This document shows positions 55,516-64,000 of a DNA stretch of 64,000 nucleotides, one piece after another; within the stretch, counting starts at the first letter, position 1; each line of letters begins with the position of its first letter. Under the pieces are notes generated by a model, which did not search any database, was not told the DNA's origin, and saw only the letters and a list, made by a program, of their open reading frames with translations. Origin of the DNA: Patiria miniata (taxonomy: Eukaryota > Echinodermata > Asteroidea > Valvatida > Asterinidae); NCBI RefSeq assembly GCF_015706575.1, contig NW_024037059.1:29956129-30020128 (forward strand). The letters run 5' to 3'. A program made the translations under genes and the position numbers.

Positions 55516-55756
55516 ATAGTATTAGAATCTAGTATCTACAACATAGTTTGAGCATGAGCTCCAGCTCTATGTCGAATTCCTGATGAGCATTGGAGCTGGA
55601 GTTACTCAAGCTAGGGGGTTTCCCAAGCTAGAGTTTCTCAAGCTACACGATCGCCAAAACTTCGAACTCTTGTAGTTCTAAACTACTCCAGTATTGGCGT
55701 TATTTATTGTACGGTTGTTGTTTTTTGTCCTTGTGGGTTTTTGTTTGTCATACTAG

Positions 55757-55921
55757 TTCTCGGCTGGGGTACCTATGAAGACGAGAAGGCCACTAAGGCA
55801 TACGAGGCGGTCATGATCTTAACGCCTAAGACCCGGCAAGAAGACCTATGTGTACAAGGACTGGGCGTGGGACGTCAAGGATACTGTTCAGCTCGCTCCA
55901 TTCTTCGGAATTGGCAGATAC
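55757..55921 (+). pseudogene. Receptor cyclase ligand-binding exon, copy 2
   Basis: Starts WGTYEDEKATKAYEAVMILT like copy 1, then loses two bases relative to the inferred ancestor after KTRQ. YVYKDWAWDVKDTVQLAPFF therefore lies in another frame. Acceptor (TACTAG) and donor (GTAAGT) remain. The lesion differs from the one in copy 1, so the two decayed separately. Confidence 0.75.
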
Positions 55922-55965
55922 GTAAGTCAAACAAAATATACAAACTAGCTTGATGAAATTAAATT

Positions 55966-56534
55966 AAGGTAGTGTATATTTTGCCGGAGGTAACGCCGGC
56001 AAACTAACGTTTACTAAAGGTTTGCCGGCGGCAATCCATATCAACAGAGGGCGCTGTACTCTTTAAGATAGGGCTGAATTATAATATGTATTAAATTCCC
56101 ACCAAAGTTGTGTAGCACAGTTGGTGCAGTGGTTAAGCAGAAGCTCTTGAGAGTGGGATGTCCCGAGTTCGAATCCTGATCCCGCCACAATTTTAAGGGT
56201 TTTTTTTCCATCCCCAAATAAATAAGAATATTCTTCTTTTATTATTTTAATATGTCTCAAACATTTTATTGCAGAGTATTACTTTTTCTTTTTCAGATTT
56301 GTGGCTCTGGAGGATTTTTTTTAAAGGGAAATAAAGTCCGAAATTATAAAATGGTCTGATTCCCATCTTGTTAATACAAAAATACAACGATAATATTGGC
56401 ATGGAGCCAGACTAAAATTTGTCACCGGAAAATGTTTAAGTACAAAAAAACAGTAACTGCGCATGTTCAGTGCATATCCGGCAAACTAACGTTTACTGAA
56501 GGTTTGCCGTCTCCGGCAAAATATCCACTGCCTT
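55966..56534. mobile_element. Transposon with AAGGYAGTG ends and a tRNA-like core
   Basis: The ends AAGGTAGTGTATATTTTGCC and GGCAAAATATCCACTGCCTT are inverted repeats; CGGCAAACTAACGTTTACT is repeated in direct orientation near both ends. Copy 1 lacks it (AAATTAAATTACAACATTTG at about 43789). Confidence 0.8.
56110..56189 (+). repeat. tRNA-like segment (SINE-type promoter)
   Basis: The A box TAGCACAGTTGG and B box AGTTCGAATCC are spaced as in a tRNA. The 3' CGCCACA partly pairs with the 5' end. Probably a SINE head or degenerate tRNA with a long variable arm, not a working tRNA. Confidence 0.5.
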
Positions 56535-57193
56535 AAATTAAAGGTAATATACAACATTTGCAAACATCCAAAAACAAAACTGCCAAATTATTATGAAATA
56601 CCTAACTCGACTGAAAGTGAATAATATTCTCTCAAGCATCCTATGAAACCATTCAGGTGTGAAGTCAGTTTTAAGAAAAGTGGAATTTTTGAATCCATTT
56701 CCAATGAGGGTCGGCTGACAATCGACTTCTTTTTTTTTTTAAATACTGCCCCTAATTCACCAAGTTCAGTAAGTCCACAAGTCAGCTAGTCGGTTCCCTG
56801 ATCTGACAATTCCTCGACATCTATAAATTGGTCAGTTTCATATAAAGTAGGGTCAGGGAACCAGACTACAAGAACAGCATTTTTTTTCTTGTCTAACTAT
56901 AATTCTGTAAATCTCTGTCTGTCTGTCTGTATTTTGATTATCTTCAGAACCGGGCACGGTATGAAGTTGAAAATCGGCGGACGTGTATTGCTCAGGACCC
57001 CAGAATGTGCAGCGCCAAGTTTGAATTCGTTTGGATGAGCGGTTCTTGAAAAAGCTGCCAAAAAAGCAACATTTTCTGAGGCAAATGCGACAGTATTTAT
57101 AGCCTAGACCACCTCGCGCGCACTGCCATCCTTTTCAATTGTTTACGTCATGTTTAACCCTAGAAGGGCCGGTTTATTTGGACCATATCTCAG

Positions 57194-57232
<39 letters not shown>

Positions 57233-57756
57233 ATCCTCCCCCCCCCAAGATCTCGGCCATCGGGTGACAAAAAATTTTGAAACTCAGTACATGCATAGAG
57301 CAACTCTTCATAAACATACCCAAGAAATTTCATGTCTATAGGTCAAAGGCTTTGGAATTATAGCTAATTAATTATTCATTAGTACGAATGGCAATTCTAC
57401 TCTGTGTACACGACGTATGCAGAAAAATTCAATTTGCACCACGCATAGTGCTGGAAAATTTTTCACTGTGCGGCAACCTGTGATCCGATTTTATGTTTTT
57501 GGTATCAAAAGATGCGCAAGGCTCGAGGCTAAAAGTCATAACAGCTCGGGTCGCCCTGTATTTGTGTCAGGTTTTCAACCTCCGTGCCACCAAAATCTTA
57601 CCCCCATGATGAAGTTTGACAAAAAGCCTGGCTGCAGCAGAAATTCAAAACATATGCTGTCGTCACATGCCAGCCCCAGCCTATAGACTTCGTGCACAGG
57701 TACCCCTCGACGGTTATAACGGGAAAGTTGGGGAAGACCACGGGAGGGACATTGTG
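56535..57756. other. Intron of copy 2, no gene seen
   Basis: Equivalent of 43795-45230, with a G-run of about 50 at 57187-57231 followed by CCTCCCCCCCCCAAGATCTC. No coding signal. Confidence 0.5.
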
Positions 57757-58362
57757 GAGAGCTGTGGTCCAATCATAGGCGTAGCCAGTGGGGTGGGGAG
57801 GGGGGGGGGGTAAGGGGGATATAAACCCCTCAATAATTTGTCAAGACTGCCATTTTCTGTTCAAATGCCCTTTTTTTCACCAGCGCTTAACCCCCCCCCC
57901 ATATTTGTGAAGAGTGCCCTTCTTTTGTTAACAAGTGCCCGTTTTTTTCTGAACAAGCACCCCCATACCCCCCTCCCCCCTATGTGATTTCATGGAGGCC
58001 AATTGTCGGGAGAAAAAACCTGTCTACATTTCAGCATGGACGTGCAAGTGCCCTTTTCAAGACATTTTTACCCCCCCCCCCAATAAAAATGACTTTGATA
58101 CGCCCCTGCCAATGGTAACAGTGTTCAACTCGTGTGCCATGGTACTGGGTTCGAACCCTGACAGGAAACATGGTGCTCGTAAGACAATTATTGCCTCTCT
58201 CCACCCAGGAGTATAAATGGGTACCCGTGAAGGTAGAGACCAGAAGGCGCTGATCTCGAGCTGTTGTAAAAACTGGTCTCATGGCCTGATGAACAGGGGT
58301 AATAATTGTGAAGCGCTTTGAGACCTTTGGTATAATGCGCTAAGCACCACATTATTATTGTT
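57757..58362 (+). repeat. tRNA-derived SINE, copy 2, interrupted
   Basis: Same SINE as 45232-45520, split into 57757-57773 and 58109-58362 by the transposon at 57774-58108. Confidence 0.75.
57774..58108. mobile_element. Transposon inserted in the SINE
   Basis: The ends CATAGGCGTAGCCAG and GATACGCCCCTG have ccaat on both sides (57769-57773, 58109-58113). The uninterrupted SINE at 45242 gives the empty site. The interior resembles the right part of 2917-3435. Confidence 0.75.
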
Positions 58363-58589
58363 ACATTCGAACGCATTGCAGCTGATGCTCACGCGAAAAA
58401 GCTACGGGTTGGTGCAAATCCACAAAAAAAATAATCTTGCGTATTTCGCGCCATATGCGTGCGCACCAGACAACGTGCACGTGATGTGTCTCCCCAACTA
58501 AGGCTCTTAAAAGTTGTCAAAATGCGCCCTCTGTGTTTGTGAATGGAGTCCATAGGTTTATGATCGGGCCTGGCTAAGCATGCACTTAA

Positions 58590-59123
58590 AGGTACAGTCC
58601 ATCATTTGTAATTTGTGCATTTTGTTCGTTTGAAGCAACAAACGTGCTCAAAATCTAAAGAAAGGTGCTAAACAACTAACTTGATGAAGTTTCAGCTTAG
58701 CTGCAGCTGTATATTCCGAGAAAAACAGCATTCTAGGATCTCAATTTCAAATCAAAGTTGCTGAATCATGTTTTGAATTGTTCCTGAATGCAGTGTCCGA
58801 GACACGTTCTCACTGAGCAGCTACACGATGTCGCGCACCGAACTAACGAATTGTAGCAACCGTGCGCGTATGTGCGTTGTGTCAACGCTTGGGCGCACTT
58901 CGCCACATAAAAAAACAAACTACTAACGGAAATTTCCAGCAATGCGTCTTTAGACACACCGTTGGAAAGGCCTTCTTTCGTTGATTTCTTCAAAATGACA
59001 GCTTGCCAGAAAGAAGAATTTCACAGGGAGTTTAGTCCCCTTACTATCTTTCAACTGAGTATGTTTTTCAACAATAATTACATCAGTTACTTTTTGGATA
59101 GCTGCAAATGATGGACTGTAGCT
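58590..59123. mobile_element. TTAA-flanked MITE with the same ends as the TRIM unit
   Basis: The ends AGGTACAGTCCATCATTTG and CAAATGATGGACTGTAGCT are flanked by TTAA (58586-58589, 59124-59127). Copy 1 has the empty site GCACTTAAGGCC (45737). In reverse complement it is the first 100 bp or so of the TRIM unit (as from 34815) joined to the last 430 bp or so (as 40455-40934), lacking everything between, including the TRIM gene. Confidence 0.85.
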
Positions 59124-59127
59124 TTAA

Positions 59128-59434
59128 GGCCAAGTACATGTATGAGATACATGAGATTTCTTCAGTTAGATTTGGGGCTTCAATTGTGTGGCAATTTCGT
59201 CTATGGTTTTGACTTAAGGTCTAAATTTATTCTTAAACCACCTTTTCATATACGCCTTTTCATCGTCCATTGCGTAAATTTAGTTGCATGTATAGTTTTA
59301 TAGGTACCGATATACAAACCAAATTGAAAAGCGGCTTAATGTATTCAAATTTTTTCAAATTGTCATCTCAAATTACTGCAAACCAAACCTATCCCCGCAT
59401 TTTCACCATTAACGTCTTGTTCTCAACTTGCCAG
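59128..59434. other. Intron of copy 2, no gene seen
   Basis: Equivalent of 45740-45984, with copy-specific AT-rich sequence at 59230-59390. Confidence 0.5.
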
Positions 59435-59505
59435 GTCGTTAACTTGTTGAATGCCTTGTACACGCTGATCGACGCCATCATTTCCAACTATGACGTTTAC
59501 ACAAG
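59435..59505 (+). pseudogene. Guanylate cyclase exon VVNLLNALYTLI, copy 2
   Basis: As 45985-46053, but with two extra bases before the donor (GTTTACACAAG for GTTTACAAG). This shifts the frame into the next exon. Confidence 0.8.
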
Positions 59506-59725
59506 GTAAATATTCCATATAACCCAGCAGATTGTTTTAAAACCAAACTTGCAACAACATTTAAATCACAGGACGTTAAATTTGTTCTTAGCTAATAGTT
59601 CCAAGTTACATTAAGACTAAAAAAAAAGATGTATTCAACAATCTAGGAAAGAAGAAAGCCACACACGTTTTCTATTATATCTGAAAGCAAAATTAACCAA
59701 TAATGCATGACAACGTCTTGTTCAG

Positions 59726-59904
59726 GTTGAAACCATCGGTGATGCCTACATGCTGGTCTCTGCATGGCCTACCGCTCCGTAATGGCAACCGTCACGCCGG
59801 TATGATCGCCTCCGCTGCATGGCATCTGCTGGAAGGTGTTAGTAGTTTCATTGTGCCGCACAAACAAGAGGAGAAACTCAAACTCCGAATCGGTATTCAC
59901 TCAG
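59726..59904 (+). pseudogene. Guanylate cyclase exon VETIGDAYM, copy 2
   Basis: As 46273-46447, but with a four-base gain after ATGCTGGTCTC, which breaks the frame just past GDAYMLV. The remainder (GLPLRNGNRHAGM ... RIGIHSG) is otherwise conserved and the donor is intact. Confidence 0.8.
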
Positions 59905-60244
59905 GTAAGATCATTTTCTTTGCTTGCGGTCAAGGATGGATTGCAAGCAGGGGGTGGGGTGTGACACCCCCACATTCAAAATTTCTGTCAGCAAATCCAT
60001 AATTGTTGTCGGCAAATTTGTAAAATTGAGGGCCTTTTAATATTATTGTACTGTTGTCGGCAATTTTTTTTTAGGGAGGGGCTAGTCAAATATTTTATTG
60101 CAAGTTTGTCAGCAAATTTTACTTTTCATACCTCCCATAAATTTTTCTGTCAACAAATTTGTTAATTTGAGGACCCTTTTTTTAGCATGTCGGATGTTTT
60201 GTACGCAAACTTGTCGACAAATTTGGTCCGACACCCATTGAAAA

Positions 60245-60375
60245 TGTACATTACAAGTCTAAGTCACAAGGACATCTCAAGTCCAGTCACAAGTACATCA
60301 CAAGTCCAGTCACAAGTACATCACAAGTCCAGTCACAAGTACATCATAAGTCCGGTCATAAGTGAATCACAACTT
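60245..60375 (+). repeat. Minisatellite in cyclase intron, copy 2
   Basis: A short version of the ACAAGTCCAGTCACAAGTAC array of copy 1. Confidence 0.85.
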
Positions 60376-60423
60376 CAAGCTCTGCTCACGCTATTTGTGC
60401 TTGAGAATGTTGTGTATGTATGA

Positions 60424-61104
<681 letters not shown>

Positions 61105-61349
61105 TGGGCTCAATTTCATGGCTCTAATACCGTTAGCAAAAATCCGTGCTTACTATAGCAGAAAATTCCCTGCTGGCGGTAAGCGTATTTCACGGGTTAG
61201 CAAGGAATTTTGGCTTGTGCACATGCGTATGTCCTGTACTAGGATTCTGTGCTTATAGGGTTAGTGCAGAATTGTGCTAGCGTGGTGAGCACAAAATGAT
61301 GATCGTAAGCGTGGAATTTTGTGGTAAGCAGAGCCATAAATTTGGGCCA
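61105..61349. mobile_element. MITE with TGGGCTCAATTTCATGGCTC ends
   Basis: The right end GAGCCATAAATTTGGGCCA is its approximate reverse complement. Further pairing inside (TTACCACAAAATTCCACGC type) makes a long imperfect hairpin. Confidence 0.7.
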
Positions 61350-61501
61350 TGCAGGCTTCGTGTGTACAGCGAGTTAGTGCTCTAGTAATTTATTATAGCT
61401 CTATGGTATAACCCAACTTCAATTATTCATGGAAAATGTTCATGATATTTTATATTTGTGAGCCGAAATATTTATTTTCCCTCACCCTATCAATTTAACA
61501 G

Positions 61502-61593
61502 CGCTCAAGATTCACGTGAGTCCTGAATGCAGACAGGTACTGGAAGAACTTGGAGGATACAATCTAGTAGAGAGAGGACTGGTTGCCATGAAG
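61502..61593 (+). CDS. Receptor guanylate cyclase, penultimate exon (copy 2)
   Basis: Same 92 bases as 2-93 with one residue change (GLVAMK for GLIAMK). The acceptor is TTTAACAG and the donor gtatgg. It is in phase with 60553. The terminal exon must lie right of the window, perhaps beyond another TRIM array, because the intron begins exactly as copy 0 does. Confidence 0.85.
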
Positions 61594-61633
61594 GTATGGC
61601 ATTTATTTTGATTGCGTAGATCCTTTCTTAGGG

Positions 61634-62747
61634 TTCGTTCAATTAGCTCACCCGGGTCGACTCGGATTAGCCCTGTGCCGTTTGATTAGCTCTGACGTCA
61701 TTCTCAGGGCTCACCCGGGTCAGCCACCACAGACCCTGCTCGTGGAGCAGAGTCAGTGGTGGAGATACGTCACACGCATGTGTTGTTCATTCCGTAGAAA
61801 CGTACAAATGGCGAAGAGGACCTAAACATCAACTTTATTTGAAGTTGAAACATAATTATTTATTGATCTCATTGCGATTTTAGAGGCTATAATTCCAGCT
61901 TAGCATTTTTACTTATTTCAATTGACGGAAAAGCAGTAAATCTGAAGAAAAAACTCAGCATATGAATTCCTTTGGGGAACTAACCCACCGGGCCGCTTTT
62001 TATGTGCAACCTCTATGAGAGAACGCGGCGAAAAATCATTAAAAACGGGCCTTTTTTCACATCTGTCGCCACCACTTCATTATTCTACAGGGTATACCTT
62101 AGATCTCACTACAGTGTGACCCTAACAATATACTCTTTCAGAAAATGAAAGAAAAACTGAATAAAACACTGAGTTTTACTCGCGTATTGATGTTAAACAT
62201 TGCATTTTTAGTCAAAAATCTCCCTGTTTTGTGTGTAAACCACGCGTTCAGCCAAGAACTGGTCCATTAAAATCATCGTAACGTTAAATAGCGCCACCTG
62301 GGAGCTTAGATCTCTCGAGTCATTTTTCTTCGTCTCATCAGCTTTCCAACAATATAACCCTTATTGTGATTGGTTAAGGTTTAGGCTCGCGTGTATTCAC
62401 TTACTAAAGAATTGTACATCTAAACTCCAATAAAATTTGCCGTTGCTCAATGGCTCAGCGCGTAGGGTCTGTTTATTGTACACGTGCTAGGCAGCGCTAC
62501 TGTATATACACAGAGCCCGGGAGCTCTTATCTCTGTGTGTCCAAGGTCATCTGGCTGTGCGCTTTGGCCAGTTTACATGGGGTCCTTTTGACCACAAAGG
62601 ATTTGATATGTTTGAAAAGGGCATTTTGTCAGTGGCTACGGCCGGGGCTACAGACGTCACGTGAGGATCGTGATGGCCTGCATTCTGCATTTGAGCGTTT
62701 CAAAATCAGTCTGCCTTTAGCCGAGTTGATCCGGGTGAGCTACTCGA
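61634..62747. mobile_element. MITE with AGCTCACCCGG ends, interrupted copy
   Basis: Partner of 134-614, carrying the insertion 61959-62610. Confidence 0.65.
61959..62610. mobile_element. Insertion with CATATGAATTCCTTTG ends
   Basis: The ends CATATGAATTCCTTTGGGG and CCACAAAGGATTTGATATG are imperfect inverted repeats. The left duplicate (about 458-462) is uninterrupted. No transposase is recognised. Confidence 0.65.
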
Positions 62748-63650
62748 ATGCACCTTATATTTGATTGACCAACTATAACTGTTTAAATGCTCGAACTTAA
62801 AAGAAGTATTGACTACTTTGGTTGTTGTGATAAAACTAGCCTCCTGAGATGATCCATTCAGCGTTCTTTATTCCCGAGGTAATACCCAGGGAAATTGAAT
62901 GCTCCATGGATCACAGAGGGAGGCTAGTTTTACTACGCTATCAGTTAAAAGCAGTCAGTATTTGGTTTTTTTATGCCCCATCCACAGATACTACTTGTTT
63001 TTGCTAGATAACTGAATAATTTACCCGAAATGTCATAAAAACGTACCTCAATTTCAATATGAAAGTAATTGAAAATTTCCTCGTACTTTTTCAAACTACC
63101 CCTTCATGAAGTGTTGGAACAAAACGCCCAACATGCAAAACCCATAATATGCATACACTGCTGTTGCTATGTTGGTTGCTACGTGCAAAGAACTTTGTCA
63201 GCCTTGACTAGTCTTTTTAGTGGTTGTATTGTCTTTTGGGCTGTGTGTAACGGGGAAAAAAAGGCTAAGAAAACAACTGGTTGAAATGATTAGGTTGCAA
63301 TTTACTTTTAGAAACTGGGACAAAAAAGGATAGAAAATCAAGGAAACAAAATAAACTTCTCAAAAATGTAATTAAGTCTTATTAAAGAATATCCTTCACA
63401 TTCAAAAAAATAAATTAAAATCCTGAATGAACAAACTAGTTTAAAAGAAATCTCAATCTGGATCAAACAACGAATTAAAAACTCAAAAAGGAATTTGTCA
63501 TTAACAAATTAACAATTGGATTAAATTTTAGGAGAATATTAACAACTAAGGTATTAAAAAATGGATTGACAGAAAAAAATTTAACCAAGGGGAAAAAAAG
63601 CCAATGTCATACATAACTGTTCCAGTACCAACGATACAAACGCTATTGAT
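62748..63650. other. Intron, no gene seen
   Basis: Counterpart of 615-1854, including the TGTGGTAAAACTAGCCTCC inverted repeat (62820-62960) and the empty site for the GGCCAAAA MITE (about 63540). Confidence 0.6.
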
Positions 63651-64000
63651 CAGTATTGTAGTTGAGTATTTTTTTCCAAGTACCGAGTACTGCCCAGTCC
63701 TTAAGTTACTGAGTACAAGTACTTTTTCTTCTGAGTACAAGTTCAGGTCTCTAAGTACGAGTATTTGTACTTCTAAGTACGAGTACAAGTACTTGTATTC
63801 CGAGTACGAGTACTTCTATTTCCAATACGGCCATACGGCCATGGTTCATTGTGCATAATTGTCCCAGGCCCAGTCAGACCGATATACAGACCCACTCACA
63901 GCTAGCTGTTAAATGTGTTTGTCCGGACGTACACAGAAAAAAATCAGCAAACTTTGATGTCTCTGCAAGTAAATCAAACATTTCCAACTGAAAATATCGA
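63651..64000. mobile_element. hAT-type GAGTAC-array element, cut by window end
   Basis: Starts CAGTATTGTAGTTGAGTA exactly as 1855, so the insertion predates the large duplication. The array is longer here (63660-63815). Confidence 0.7.

Larger units (their letters stand above)
61501..64000. repeat. Segmental duplication, right copy (partner 1-2244)
   Basis: Same order of features as the window start. Confidence 0.85.

Noticed and set aside
56110-56189. Functional tRNA gene
   Set aside because: A and B boxes are present but the acceptor stem pairs poorly and no clean cloverleaf or anticodon arm was found.

Overview
The window looks like AT-rich, intron-heavy genomic DNA from an invertebrate animal. 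A marine deuterostome, most likely an echinoderm, is my best guess. The reasons are a membrane-receptor guanylate cyclase locus, an expanded family of TRIM-NHL genes with an uninterrupted coding exon, and very many short inverted-repeat transposons. The species cannot be fixed from the sequence alone.

Backbone. On the + strand lie 3' exons of tandemly duplicated receptor guanylate cyclase genes. Copy 0 has the penultimate exon at 2-93 and the terminal exon at 41038-41127, separated by a 41 kb intron. Copy 1 has exons at 43588-43754 (ligand-binding region), 45985-46053, 46273-46447, 46881-46979 (cyclase) and 53581-53670 (terminal). Copy 2 has exons at 55757-55921, 59435-59505, 59726-59904, 60455-60553 and 61502-61593, and then leaves the window. 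Copies 1 and 2 jump from a ligand-binding exon straight to cyclase exons. They also carry frameshifts, a lost splice donor and a missing exon, so they look decayed. The first 2.2 kb of the window is repeated from 61501 onward.

Nested TRIM array. The 41 kb intron holds four related RING/B-box/coiled-coil/NHL genes on the - strand: A 5372-7294, B 19847-21766, C 27591-29510 and D 36667-38561. A, B and C are open and D is frameshifted. Each appears to have a small upstream non-coding exon with a conserved splice donor and an acceptor just before the ATG. Unit D is bounded by inverted ends and TTAA-like sites (34811-40938). A 534 bp TTAA-flanked element at 58590-59123 has the same two ends and looks like an internal-deletion derivative. 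This suggests that the TRIM gene is, or was, cargo of a piggyBac-like non-autonomous transposon whose insertion was then multiplied by tandem duplication.

Mobile elements dominate the rest. There are many hAT-type non-autonomous elements with 8 bp target duplications, including a distinctive group whose interiors are mostly short tandem repeats (GAGTAC, GACTCGAGTC, AAGTC). There are TTAA-flanked elements including a 492 bp near-palindrome, a young-looking Ty3/Gypsy LTR retrotransposon (9564-14719), a four-layer nest of transposons at 47056-51237 around a broken IS630/Tc1-type transposase gene, and two SINE copies. Paralogous copies without the insertion define many element boundaries directly.
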